DNA of 64,000 bases from Stenotrophomonas maltophilia (GTDB taxonomy: Bacteria > Pseudomonadota > Gammaproteobacteria > Xanthomonadales > Xanthomonadaceae), in the NCBI RefSeq assembly GCF_003970865.1, contig NZ_RXLZ01000001.1:1-64000 (forward strand), in the 5' to 3' direction. Made by a program: the position numbers and the translations under genes. Each line of letters opens with the position of its first letter. The first letter of the stretch is position 1. Shown piece by piece: positions 53,784 to 62,773 of this stretch. A model generated the notes under the pieces. It was not told the DNA's origin and searched no databases. It was given only the letters and a program-made list of their open reading frames with translations.

Positions 53784-55367
53784 TCAGGCCTGGCCGGGGG
53801 CGACTGCATTGGGGGAAGCGGGGCGGATATCGGCCTGCAGCGAGGGCAGGATGTCGTCCGGACCCTTGCGGACCGCCTTCAGCATCAGCTTGATCTCGAT
53901 GATCAGCAGCACCGTGTACAAGCTGGTGAACACCGCCAGCGTGGTCAGGATTTCATGCAGTGCCAGGCCCGATGCCGCGTAGAAGGTGGGCAGCACGCCA
54001 TCCACCGCCCACGGCTGGCGGCCGTACTCGGCGACGAACCAACCGCATTCGATCGCGATCCACGGTGCCGGCAGCGACCACACGGCCAGCTTGAGGAACC
54101 AGCGCTTGTCCTGGAAGTTGTTGCGGCACGAGAAGTAGAACGCCAGTGCGAAGAAGGCGATCAGGTAGAAGCCCAGGCCGGCCATGATGCGGAAGGTCCA
54201 GAACAGCGGGGCCACGCGCGGCACGGTATCCATCGCGGCCTTGGAGATTTCCTCCGGCGTCGCGTTGAGGATGTCTTCGCGGTAGCGCTTCAGCAGCAGG
54301 CCATGGCCGAGATCCTGCCAGTGGCGGTCGAACATCTCGCGTGCTTCGAGGTCGTTGCGGTCCTTCTTCACGCGCTCCAGTGCGCCATAGGCGATCTGGC
54401 CGCCGCGGATGCGGTGCTCGGCACGCTCCACCAGTTCCAGGATGCCCGGGATCGGCTGGTCCAGCGAACGGGTGGCGATCAGGCCCATCAGGTACGGGAT
54501 CTTCACCGCGTAGTCGTTCTGGTGGGTGTCCTGGTTGGGAATGCCGAAAGCGGTGAAGTCGGCCGGCGCACGCTCGGTTTCCCACATCGCTTCGATCGCG
54601 GCCAGCTTCATCTTCTGGTGTTCGCTGGCGGCGTAACCGCTCTCGTCACCCAGCACCACCACCGACAACGAGGACAGCAGGCCGAAGGCTGCGGCCACCG
54701 CGAACGAACGGCGGGCCATGTCCCGATGCTTGTTGCGCAGCAGGTACAGGGCGCTGATCGACATCACGAAGATCGCACCGGTCACGTAGCCGGCACTGAC
54801 GGTGTGCACGAACTTGGCCTGGGCCACCGGGTTCAGCAGCACCGCAGCGAAGTCGACCACTTCCATGCGCATCGTTTCCGGGTTGAACACCGCACCGGTC
54901 GGGTTCTGCATCCAGCCGTTGGCGATCAGGATCCACACCGCGGACAGGTTGGTGCCCAGCGCCATCAGCCAGGTCACGGTGAGGTGCTTGACCGGAGTCA
55001 GGCGCTTCCAGCCGAAGAAGAACAGGCCGATGAAGGTCGCTTCCAGGAAGAATGCCATCAGGCCTTCGATGGCCAGCGGCGCACCGAAGATGTCGCCCAC
55101 GTAGTGGCTGTAGTACGACCAGTTCATGCCGAACTGGAATTCCATCACCAGGCCGGTGGCCACGCCGATGGCGAAGTTGATGCCGAACAGGGTGCCCCAG
55201 AACAGGGTCATCTGCCGCCAGACCTGCTTGCGGGTCATGACGTACACGCTCTCCATGATGGCCACCATGAAGGACAGGCCAAGCGTGAGCGGGACGAATA
55301 GGAAGTGGTACATCGCGGTCAGAGCGAATTGCAGCCGCGACAGTTCTACGACTGTCTGATCAATCAT
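53784..55367 (-). CDS. cydA: Cytochrome bd ubiquinol oxidase subunit I
   Basis: Haem-bearing subunit that oxidises quinol and reduces oxygen. 527 residues with nine predicted segments. MIDQTVVELSRLQFALTAMYHFLFVPLTLGLSFMVAIME includes the haem-ligand histidine; GRQPWAVDGVLPT and the quinol loop with KIPYLMGLIATRSLDQPIPG match E. coli-type CydA. First gene of cydABX, preceded by an FNR/Anr box. Confidence 0.97.
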   Translation of the reverse strand: MIDQTVVELSRLQFALTAMYHFLFVPLTLGLSFMVAIMESVYVMTRKQVWRQMTLFWGTLFGINFAIGVATGLVMEFQFGMNWSYYSHYVGDIFGAPLAIEGLMAFFLEATFIGLFFFGWKRLTPVKHLTVTWLMALGTNLSAVWILIANGWMQNPTGAVFNPETMRMEVVDFAAVLLNPVAQAKFVHTVSAGYVTGAIFVMSISALYLLRNKHRDMARRSFAVAAAFGLLSSLSVVVLGDESGYAASEHQKMKLAAIEAMWETERAPADFTAFGIPNQDTHQNDYAVKIPYLMGLIATRSLDQPIPGILELVERAEHRIRGGQIAYGALERVKKDRNDLEAREMFDRHWQDLGHGLLLKRYREDILNATPEEISKAAMDTVPRVAPLFWTFRIMAGLGFYLIAFFALAFYFSCRNNFQDKRWFLKLAVWSLPAPWIAIECGWFVAEYGRQPWAVDGVLPTFYAASGLALHEILTTLAVFTSLYTVLLIIEIKLMLKAVRKGPDDILPSLQADIRPASPNAVAPGQA

Positions 55368-55457
55368 GGCCTGGCTACCTCGTTGGATAGTGCCGTTGCA
55401 GGTGGCGGGAAGGGTGGTCTACGGGGTGAATGATGTGACCGACTACTTCAAACAGCC

Positions 55458-55471
55458 TTGATCCAGATCAA
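55458..55471. promoter_or_regulatory. FNR/Anr box in the cydA-cydD divergent region
   Basis: TTGATCCAGATCAA, a perfect match to the TTGAT-N4-ATCAA consensus for FNR/Anr. It is centred about 97 bases upstream of cydA and 131 upstream of cydD, suggesting low-oxygen induction of cydABX and possibly cydDC. Confidence 0.8.
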
Positions 55472-55595
55472 TGTATGAATGGGTATTCAGGAGGATCGTA
55501 TGCCAACCCGATGAAGACTGCGACCGCCGGCCGCAGGGGGAGGCTGTTGCCTGCGCCTACAATGCCGTGTCTCCCCTGTTGCCCGTGAAGACCCC

Positions 55596-57341
55596 TTGAG
55601 CGCTGCCGAAACGACCCCTGACGGCCTTTCCCTGGAAGCCGAAACGACCCGCCAGCGGCGTGCCCGCACCGCATGGCTGGCCGATCTTGCGCGCTCCGCT
55701 CGAGGTCGCCAGCGGTTGGCGGCGCTGTGCATCAGCCTGTCTGGCGCGCTGCTGATCGGCCAGGCCGCCGCCATCGCCTGGCTGGTGCAGCAGGTACTGG
55801 TGGAACGCGCACCGCTGGCGTCGGGCCTGCCGGTGCTCGCTGGACTGGCGGTGATCCTGGTGCTGCGCACGCTGCTGGGCAGCGCCACCCAGGCGGCTGC
55901 CGGTGATGTGGCCGATGCCGCGCGGTTGGCCCTGCGTGAACGCGTGTTCGCGTGCCTGCTTGGGCATGGGCCGCTGTGGCTGCGCCAGCGCCGCACCGGA
56001 GAGCTGGGCGAACTGATGCTGCATCACGGCGATGCGATCGAGAGCTATTACAGCGGCTTCCTGCCGGTGCGCACTGAAGTGGTGGTGGTGCCGCTGCTGA
56101 TCCTGGCCGCGGTGGCCTGGGTGGACTGGGTGGTGGCGCTGATCCTGTTGTTCACCGCACCGCTGGTGCCGTTCTTCATGATGCTGGTGGGCTGGGGCGC
56201 CGAAGCCGCCGGCCGTGCGCAGCTGGGCGAACTGGCGCGGATGAGCGGCCACTTCGCCGATCGCATCAAGGGCCTGGGCCTGCTGCGCCTGTATGGCCGC
56301 GGCGAGGCCGAACTGGAAGGCATCGAGGCGGCCGCTGAAGGCGTGCGCGTGCGTACGATGAAGGTGCTGCGCATCGCCTTCCTGTCGTCCACGGTGCTGG
56401 AATTCTTCGCCTCGGTGAGCGTGGCGATGGTCGCGCTGTACCTGGGCCTGAGTTATCTGGGCCTGATGACGCTGCATGCAGCAGTGCCGACGCTGGGCGC
56501 TGGCCTGTTCTGCCTGCTGCTGGCGCCGGAGTTCTACGCGCCGCTGCGGCGGTTGGCTGCGCACTACCACGACCGCGCCAATGCACTGGCAGCGGCGGCC
56601 GAGGTTGAGCGTCTGTTGCAGTCGTTGCCGGAAGAGCAGGGCCTGATCGAAAACGAGAGTGCGCCACTGGCGGTGGAGCCGGCTGAGGCCGCGTTGCCGC
56701 CGCTGCAGGCGCAGGGCCTGGTGCTGCGTCCGTTGGGCGCGCCGCACGATGTGCTGCAGGATCTGGATGTGCTGCTGGAACCGGGCCAGCGTCTGGCCCT
56801 GGTCGGCCCCAGCGGGTCCGGCAAGAGTACGCTGCTGGAAGCACTGGCCGGATGGTTGCCGCCGCGTGCCGGCAAGCTGCAGCTGCGGCCCGGCGTGCAG
56901 GTGGCCTATGCCAGCCAGCGGCCGTACCTGTTCCATGGCAGCATCGCCGACAACCTGCGCCTGGCCGATCCCGGTGCCAGCGATGCGCGATTGCGCGCAG
57001 TGGCCGAGGCCTCGCAGGTGCTGCAGTTCGCGCAGCGCCTGCCACAGGGACTGGATACCGTGATCGGTGAGCGCGGCTTCGGTCTGTCCGGTGGTGAAGC
57101 ACGCCGCATCGGCCTGGCCCGCCTGCTGCTGCGCGACCCGCAGGTGCTGCTGCTGGACGAGCCCACTGCGTTCCTCGATGCCGATACCGAAGCCGCGCTG
57201 CTGCGCAGCCTGGCCGCCTATGCACGCGGCCGCAGCGTGGTGGTCGCCACCCACAGCCCGGCGGTGATCGCCTGGGCCGACCGTTGCCTGTTGTTGCCGG
57301 AAGGCCGCCTGGTGGAACCGGCACAGGCGGTGCGCGCATGA
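55596..57341 (+). CDS. cydD: Thiol reductant ABC exporter subunit CydD
   Basis: Half-transporter of the CydDC complex exporting cysteine and glutathione to the periplasm, needed for bd oxidase assembly. 581 residues starting at TTG (MSAAETTPDG); no better ATG lies close. Transmembrane domain about 40-330, nucleotide-binding domain about 360-570 with LVGPSGSGKSTLLEALAG, FGLSGGEARRIGLARLLLRDPQVLLLDEPT. The Q-loop reads ASQRPYLFHGSI. It overlaps cydC by four bases. Confidence 0.93.
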   Translation: MSAAETTPDGLSLEAETTRQRRARTAWLADLARSARGRQRLAALCISLSGALLIGQAAAIAWLVQQVLVERAPLASGLPVLAGLAVILVLRTLLGSATQAAAGDVADAARLALRERVFACLLGHGPLWLRQRRTGELGELMLHHGDAIESYYSGFLPVRTEVVVVPLLILAAVAWVDWVVALILLFTAPLVPFFMMLVGWGAEAAGRAQLGELARMSGHFADRIKGLGLLRLYGRGEAELEGIEAAAEGVRVRTMKVLRIAFLSSTVLEFFASVSVAMVALYLGLSYLGLMTLHAAVPTLGAGLFCLLLAPEFYAPLRRLAAHYHDRANALAAAAEVERLLQSLPEEQGLIENESAPLAVEPAEAALPPLQAQGLVLRPLGAPHDVLQDLDVLLEPGQRLALVGPSGSGKSTLLEALAGWLPPRAGKLQLRPGVQVAYASQRPYLFHGSIADNLRLADPGASDARLRAVAEASQVLQFAQRLPQGLDTVIGERGFGLSGGEARRIGLARLLLRDPQVLLLDEPTAFLDADTEAALLRSLAAYARGRSVVVATHSPAVIAWADRCLLLPEGRLVEPAQAVRA

Positions 57342-59011
57342 GCCGTTCGCCCGATTCGCTGCGCGCGGTATTCCTGCGCCATCGGCCGCGCCTGCTGCTG
57401 ACCGTGCTGCTGCTGTGGATCACGATGCTGGCCGGCACCGCCCTGCTCGGCCTGTCCGGCGGCTTCCTGACCGCCGCTGCGCTGGCCGGTGCGGCCGGGC
57501 TGGCGCAGGGCTTCAACTTCTTTTCGCCGTCGGCCGGCATCCGTGGCCTGACCATGGCGCGCATCGTGTCGCGCTACTTCGAGAAGCTGGTCGGCCACGA
57601 TGCCACGCTGCGCATCGCCCGCGATCTGCGCGTGTGGTTCTTCCGCCGCGCGCTGCCACTTGCCCCGGCACGGTTGGGGGCTACGCGCACCGGCGAGCTG
57701 CTGGCGCGGCTGCTGGGGGACATCGGCGAAGTGGATGGCCTGCTGGTGCGTGCGATCGGGCCGCTGGTGGCGCTGGGTGCGCTGACGCTGGTGGCGATCG
57801 CCTCGGCCGCTGTGATCCTGCCGTCGGCGGCGGTACTGCTGGCGGCGCTGGCGCTGCTGATCGCCTTCGGTGTGCCGTGGCTGGGCGTGCGTGGTCGCGA
57901 CGATGAGGAGGCCGACCGTGCCGCGCATCGCGCTGCCCTGCGTACCGCGGCCTTCGAAGGACTGGAAGGCGCGGGTGACCTGGCCGCGTTGCACGCCGAT
58001 GCGGCGTGGCAGTTGAAGGTGCGCGTGGCCGCCAAGCAGCTGGCTTCGCGGGATCGCCGTCGGCGCTGGCGCCTGATCGCGGCCTCGACCCTGCATGGCC
58101 TGGTTGCCGGGTTGGGGCTGGTGGCGATGCTGGCACTGGCCCTGCATGCGGCCGAACAGCAGCGCATCCCGCCGGAAATGGCGGCGGGCCTGGTGTTCCT
58201 CACCGTGGCACTGATCGAACTGTGGGCCGGCATGGGCCTGGCCTGGCAGTCGCTGCAGTCCGGGCGCATCGCCGCCGATCGCCTGCAGGCCATCGTCGAG
58301 CAACCGCCGACGGTGGAGGATCCACAGGCGCCGCAGGCGGTGCCGCCGGCCGCGCGCGTGCATTGGGATGACGTGCATTTCCAGTGGCCGGGTGCAGCGC
58401 GGCCGGTGTTGTCCGGCCTGCAGCTGACCCTGGCGCCGGGCGAGCGCATCGCGATTCGCGGCGACAGCGGCAGTGGCAAGACCACGCTGTCGAGCCTGCT
58501 GCTGCGGCTATGGGATCCGCAGCAGGGACGGCTGACCTACGGTGACCGCGACCTGCGTGATTTCGCCCAGGCCGACTGGCACCGGCAACTGGCGTGGCTG
58601 CCGCAGAACGCGCCGGTGTTTGCCGGCAGTGTGGCCGAGAACCTGCGATTGGGTGATCCCGATGCAAGCGACGCAGCGTTGTGGGCGGTGCTGCGTCGCG
58701 TGCGTCTGGGCGAATGGGCCGAGCGCAACGGCGGCCTGCAGACCTGGGTGGGCGAGAACGGCGCGACGATGTCGGCCGGCCAGGCACGACGTCTGGCGCT
58801 GGCGCGTGCGCTGCTGCGCAATGCGCCGATCCTGCTGCTGGACGAACCCACCGAAGGCCTGGACGTGGATACCGCACGCGCGCTGTTGCAGGACCTTTCC
58901 GGGTTGCTGGACGGGCGCAGCCTGCTGATGATCACCCACGACGACCTGCCCGAAGGCGTGGTCGATGCGCAGTACCGGTTGCGCGATGGGGTTCTGGTGC
59001 GCGAAGCGTGA
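57338..59011 (+). CDS. cydC: Thiol reductant ABC exporter subunit CydC
   Basis: Partner half-transporter of CydD. 557 residues. Transmembrane domain about 15-310 (LSGGFLTAAALAGAAGL, FSPSAGIRGLTMARIVSRYFEKLVGHDATLRI, the latter typical of CydC), nucleotide-binding domain about 335-555 with IRGDSGSGKTTLSSLLLRL, ATMSAGQARRLALARALLRNAPILLLDEPTEGLD. The signature motif is MSAGQ rather than LSGGQ. Confidence 0.93.
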   Translation: MSRSPDSLRAVFLRHRPRLLLTVLLLWITMLAGTALLGLSGGFLTAAALAGAAGLAQGFNFFSPSAGIRGLTMARIVSRYFEKLVGHDATLRIARDLRVWFFRRALPLAPARLGATRTGELLARLLGDIGEVDGLLVRAIGPLVALGALTLVAIASAAVILPSAAVLLAALALLIAFGVPWLGVRGRDDEEADRAAHRAALRTAAFEGLEGAGDLAALHADAAWQLKVRVAAKQLASRDRRRRWRLIAASTLHGLVAGLGLVAMLALALHAAEQQRIPPEMAAGLVFLTVALIELWAGMGLAWQSLQSGRIAADRLQAIVEQPPTVEDPQAPQAVPPAARVHWDDVHFQWPGAARPVLSGLQLTLAPGERIAIRGDSGSGKTTLSSLLLRLWDPQQGRLTYGDRDLRDFAQADWHRQLAWLPQNAPVFAGSVAENLRLGDPDASDAALWAVLRRVRLGEWAERNGGLQTWVGENGATMSAGQARRLALARALLRNAPILLLDEPTEGLDVDTARALLQDLSGLLDGRSLLMITHDDLPEGVVDAQYRLRDGVLVREA

Positions 59012-59014
59012 ACG

Positions 59015-59090
59015 GTAGTGCCGGCCGCTGGCCGGCAACCACGCATCCGCGTCGAACATCGCGAGCATGCCGGCCAGCGGCCGGCACTAC
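59015..59090. repeat. SMAG REP inverted dimer
   Basis: GTAGTGCCGGCCGCTGGCCG at 59015 and CCGGCCAGCGGCCGGCACTA ending at 59090, between convergent cydC and the DUF1294 gene. Same stem type as 36463-36525 and 60624-60699. Confidence 0.9.
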
Positions 59091-59102
59091 CCATCCGGCT
59101 GG

Positions 59103-59447
59103 TTACTGCGAAAACTCGCGCAGCATCACCGCGATCGAGGCCACGTTGGCCAGCACGCACAGCCAGAACACCCACTGGAATGCGGCCTTGCGGTGCTTGT
59201 GGCGGAACGTCGCCTGGCCCAGCAGCGCGCCGGGCCAACCGCCGGCAAAGGCCAGCAACTGTAATGTGCGCTCGGGAATGCGCCACTGCTTTCGCTGCGC
59301 GGCGCGCTTGTCGTGGCCGTACAGGCCGAACGACACCGCGCTGGCGAGCAGGCACCAGCCACCCAGCCACAGCGGCAGCACGCCGCTGATCATCAGTGCG
59401 ATCAACGCGCCGAACGCGGCCAGCGCGAGATTACGCCGCCATGCCAC
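59103..59447 (-). CDS. DUF1294 membrane protein
   Basis: A 114-residue protein with three to four hydrophobic segments (about 8-28, 30-45, 64-78 and 90-108). YGHDKRAAQRKQWRIPERTLQLLAFAGGWPGALLGQATFRHKHRK is the DUF1294 core. It begins directly after the metX stop. No function is known for the family. Confidence 0.85.
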   Translation of the reverse strand: MAWRRNLALAAFGALIALMISGVLPLWLGGWCLLASAVSFGLYGHDKRAAQRKQWRIPERTLQLLAFAGGWPGALLGQATFRHKHRKAAFQWVFWLCVLANVASIAVMLREFSQ

Positions 59448-60560
59448 TTACAGCGCGTCGAGGAAGCCGCGCACGGCCGGGCCGAAACGCTCGAAATCGA
59501 CGAGGAAGGCGTCATGGCCCTGCGGCGACTCCAGGCCGATGAAGCGCGCATCGGCGCCGCCGGCACGCAGGCCGTCGGCGACCTGTTGCTGCTGCTGCAC
59601 CGGGAACAGGATGTCGGTGTTGGCGCCGATCGCCAGCGCCTTCTCCACCCGGATCTTCGCCAGCCCGGCCAGCACGTCGCCGTCGGCATACTCAGCCAGG
59701 TCGAACCAGTCCATCGAGCGGCTGAGGTACAGATAGCAGTTGGGATCGAAGAAACGCACGAAGCGCCGTGCGTGGCCTTCCAGATAGCTTTCCACCTGGA
59801 ATTCCAGGCCGAACGGATCGTCATCGGCCTGGTCCGAATCCAGCCGCACACGGCCGAAGCGGCCATCCCATTCCAGTGCCGAACGGTAGGTGATCACGCC
59901 CAGCTTGCGCGCCATGCGCATGCCGGACTCGGGGTATTCGGCATCGTCGTAGTGGCCACCATTCCAGCGCGGATCAAGACGGATCGCCTCGCGCTGCAGC
60001 GAACGGATCGCGATCGAGAAGGGGAGCGCCTGCGCACTGCCGGAAATGTTGACGTGGCTGCGCGCGATGCCCGGCTGCAGCATCAGCACGGCCAACGCGG
60101 TCATGCCGCCCATCGAATTGCCGACCACGCAGGCCAGCTGTTCGATGCCCAGGGAACGCACGACGTCGATCGCGGCGCGCGCGCCGTCTTCGATCGACAG
60201 CTCGGGGAAATCGAGACGATACGGTTGGCCCGTGGCCGGGTTGAGCGAGGCCGGACCGGTCGAGCCTTTGCAGCTGCCCAGCGAGTTCACGCAGACCACG
60301 AACCAGCGGTCGGTATCGATCGCCTTGCCGGGGCCGACCATGCCTTCCCACCAGCCCGGGGCCGGGTTGGCGTCGTTGGCTGCCGCATGTGCATCCGGCG
60401 AGAGGCCGGTCACGATCAGGATCGCGTTGCTGGCGTCGGCCGCCAGTGTTCCCCAGGTTTCATAGGCCACGCGCGCGCCGTGCAGGGCGCCGCCGCGCTT
60501 GAACGGGAAGGGCGAGGGCAGGGCGTGGAAGCGGGTGCCAGGCGGGATGAATTCGGTCAT
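59448..60560 (-). CDS. metX: MetX-family acyltransferase, probably serine O-succinyltransferase
   Basis: Alpha/beta-hydrolase acyltransferase, 370 residues. Nucleophile elbow VVGNSMGGMTALAVLMLQPG (Ser about 148), catalytic Asp in GANTDILFPVQQQQ and His in ESPQGHDAFLVDF. The N-terminal SPDAHAAANDANPAPGWWEGMVGPGKAIDTDRWFVVCVN matches the family. Most databases would say homoserine O-acetyltransferase. MetX proteins of Xanthomonadaceae have been reassigned in the literature to succinylation of L-serine, which I favour but cannot prove from sequence alone. Confidence 0.8.
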   Translation of the reverse strand: MTEFIPPGTRFHALPSPFPFKRGGALHGARVAYETWGTLAADASNAILIVTGLSPDAHAAANDANPAPGWWEGMVGPGKAIDTDRWFVVCVNSLGSCKGSTGPASLNPATGQPYRLDFPELSIEDGARAAIDVVRSLGIEQLACVVGNSMGGMTALAVLMLQPGIARSHVNISGSAQALPFSIAIRSLQREAIRLDPRWNGGHYDDAEYPESGMRMARKLGVITYRSALEWDGRFGRVRLDSDQADDDPFGLEFQVESYLEGHARRFVRFFDPNCYLYLSRSMDWFDLAEYADGDVLAGLAKIRVEKALAIGANTDILFPVQQQQQVADGLRAGGADARFIGLESPQGHDAFLVDFERFGPAVRGFLDAL

Positions 60561-60623
60561 GCAGGCATTCTAGCGGGGCCGCATGTGGAGCTGGCGACAC
60601 GCTGGTTTCCATCGGCGATGCAG

Positions 60624-60699
60624 GTAGTGCCGACCGCTGGCCGGCAACCACGCAGGCGCATCACGATTCATGAGGTTGCCGGCCAGCGGCCGGCACTAC
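60624..60699. repeat. SMAG REP inverted dimer
   Basis: GTAGTGCCGACCGCTGGCCG at 60624 and CCGGCCAGCGGCCGGCACTA ending 60699, between the metX start and the ccmI stop. Confidence 0.88.
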
Positions 60700-60710
60700 C
60701 GGGCGGCGCG

Positions 60711-61700
60711 TTACGGAAAGCGCAGCTCCACAACACCGTCGTGGGGCAGGCTCACCTTCACCGGTACGCTCTGCAGGTCGTCCTCACTGCGGTTGGCGCT
60801 GCCGGTGCGCGAGATGCGTGCCAGCACTTCCACTTCGCGATGTGCGGACAATGGCGCGGTCGGCATCGGGCTGTCAGCGTCGCCCAGACCGACCGTGGCC
60901 GGGAAACCGGCCAGGGGCAGCTTGCGTGCGGCCACCGGCATCGGCGGTCCACCCACGGCGCGGGCCAGCACGAATACCTGGGTGCTGGCCGGCCACGCGG
61001 CGTTCTTCAGCGCAGGCAGCTGCACGCGCACCTGCAGCAACGCCTCTGGTGCCGCAGGTGCGGCATCGGGCGCCAGGCCGGCCGCTTCGCGGGCGATGGC
61101 GATCTGCGCCTGCAGCGCCTGCGCGGCGCCGGGCTCAAGCCGTGGCAGCAGGCCGCTCCACACATCCGCGGCCTCGGCATTCTTTCCGCGCTGGCGCAGG
61201 GCGATACCCAGCAGCCAGCTGGCACGCTCGGCATCGGGTGCCTGTGCACGCGCCTGCTGCAACCAGGCCATTGCGGTGTCATCGAACTGCTTGCCGGCAT
61301 CGGCCTGCGCACGTGCCTGCGCCGCTTCCACCAGCACGCCGGGGTCTTCCGGGGCGAGAGCGGCGGCACGTGCGAAGGCGTCCGCCGCGGCTGCGGCGTT
61401 GCCCAGTTCGGCCTGCGACCGGCCCAGCAGCGCCCAGCCATCGGCCCGCTGTGGGTCACGCTTCAGTGCATCCTGCAGGGCCTGCACGCCATCGCGCAGG
61501 GTGGCTACCGAAGGCGTCGGTTGTACCTGTGCTGCACGCGGATCACCGACCAGCAGGTACAGGCAGGCACCGGCCACGCCCAGTGCGAACACGCCGACCA
61601 CGAAACCGCGGCGGCCAGAGTGGCGCAGCGGCCACAGCACCAGCGCTGCCATCAACGCAGCAACCAGACCGGCCAGCATCGGCAGCCAATGGCTCACCAT
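60711..61700 (-). CDS. ccmI: Cytochrome c biogenesis factor CcmI
   Basis: Apocytochrome c chaperone of the haem ligation complex. 329 residues: two membrane segments near the N-terminus (about 5-20 and 28-45), then TPR repeats (about 60-210; RADGWALLGRSQAELGNAAAAADAFARAAALAPEDPGVLVEAAQARA) and a C-terminal beta domain (about 225-329). It overlaps ccmH by seven bases. The start MVSHWLPMLAG is used; the upstream extension lies in ccmH. Confidence 0.9.
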   Translation of the reverse strand: MVSHWLPMLAGLVAALMAALVLWPLRHSGRRGFVVGVFALGVAGACLYLLVGDPRAAQVQPTPSVATLRDGVQALQDALKRDPQRADGWALLGRSQAELGNAAAAADAFARAAALAPEDPGVLVEAAQARAQADAGKQFDDTAMAWLQQARAQAPDAERASWLLGIALRQRGKNAEAADVWSGLLPRLEPGAAQALQAQIAIAREAAGLAPDAAPAAPEALLQVRVQLPALKNAAWPASTQVFVLARAVGGPPMPVAARKLPLAGFPATVGLGDADSPMPTAPLSAHREVEVLARISRTGSANRSEDDLQSVPVKVSLPHDGVVELRFP

Positions 61701-62143
61701 CCGTCTCCTTCTTCGGCCTTGCCGGCCGGTGCTGCGCCAACGGTACGGCCACGGCGGCGGACAATGCCCAGTACCACCAGTGCACCAGCGCCGAGCATCA
61801 GCAGGGGACCGCCCCACAGCAGCCAGGTGCCCGGCTGCAACGGTGGCTGATAGAGCACAAATTCACCGTAGCGCGCGACCAGGAACTGCTTGATCTGCGC
61901 GTCGTCGTGGCCCTGCTGCATCAGCTGCAGCACCTCGCGGCGCAGGTCCTGCGCGATCTGCGCGTTGGAATCAGCCAGTGACTGGTTCTGGCACTGCACG
62001 CAGCGCAGCTGCGCGGCCAGGTCGTGGAAGCGGCGTTCTTCGGCGCCATCGCGGAACTGCAGCGGCTGCGGATCATGCAGCGGCTGCTGTGCCAGCACGG
62101 CCAGCGGCAGCATCAGAAGCAGCAGCGCCAGCAGCCAGCGCAT
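61694..62143 (-). CDS. ccmH: Cytochrome c biogenesis protein CcmH
   Basis: Thiol oxidoreductase that keeps the apocytochrome CXXCH reduced. 149 residues: signal peptide (1-19, LLALLLLMLPLAVLAQQ), the active motif LRCVQCQNQSLADSNAQIAQDLRREV, and one C-terminal membrane segment (about 108-128). Start MRWLLALLLL chosen over an upstream in-frame ATG inside ccmG. Confidence 0.94.
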   Translation of the reverse strand: MRWLLALLLLMLPLAVLAQQPLHDPQPLQFRDGAEERRFHDLAAQLRCVQCQNQSLADSNAQIAQDLRREVLQLMQQGHDDAQIKQFLVARYGEFVLYQPPLQPGTWLLWGGPLLMLGAGALVVLGIVRRRGRTVGAAPAGKAEEGDGW

Positions 62144-62147
62144 GGGC

Positions 62148-62765
62148 TCAGGGCGCCGTGTGCAGCGTGCTGCCAGCATTGCCCTGGGCCTTCTCGATCT
62201 TCTCCAGCGCCGGGATCAGCTTCTCGTCGACCACGCGCTGGGTCATCGCACCGCTGTACTTCCAACGCACGATGCCGCTGCCGTCGACCAGGAAGGTCTC
62301 CGGTGCGGCGGTCACACCCCAGTCGATGGCGGTGCGGCCTTCCATGTCGCTGAGCACGACCATGAACGGGTTGCCCAGCTGTTCCAGCCAATGCAGGGCA
62401 TCGGTCGGTTCGTCCTTCCAGTTGTAGCCGATCACGCGCACGCGCTTGCTCTCGGCGAAACGGGTCAGCACCGGGTGTTCCTCGCGGCAGGCCGCGCACC
62501 AGCTGCCCCACACGTTCAACAGGTAGGGCGCGCCACGCAGTTCGTCGCTGTGCACGATCATTTCCGGGTCGTGCAGCACCGGCAGCGCGAACGCTGGCGC
62601 CGGCTTGTCGATCAGCGCCGATGGCAGCACGTCGCGCTGCGGATCACCCGATTTCATCACCCCGTAGATCATCAGCCCGAGCAGGCCGAAGAAGAACAGC
62701 ACGCCGATCACGATGGCTACCGGCGGCAGCGGGCGGGAGGGGCGCGGGGCGGGGGACTCGGACAT
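62148..62765 (-). CDS. ccmG: Thiol:disulfide interchange protein DsbE/CcmG
   Basis: Membrane-anchored thioredoxin in cytochrome c maturation. 205 residues: one membrane anchor (about 14-35), thioredoxin domain with active site VWGSWCAACREEHPVL and GVTAAPETFLVDGSGIVRWKYSG with the cis-proline. The active-site pair is CAAC. Ribosome site GTAGGAG; four-base gap to ccmH. Confidence 0.95.
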   Translation of the reverse strand: MSESPAPRPSRPLPPVAIVIGVLFFFGLLGLMIYGVMKSGDPQRDVLPSALIDKPAPAFALPVLHDPEMIVHSDELRGAPYLLNVWGSWCAACREEHPVLTRFAESKRVRVIGYNWKDEPTDALHWLEQLGNPFMVVLSDMEGRTAIDWGVTAAPETFLVDGSGIVRWKYSGAMTQRVVDEKLIPALEKIEKAQGNAGSTLHTAP

Positions 62766-62773
62766 GGAAACTC

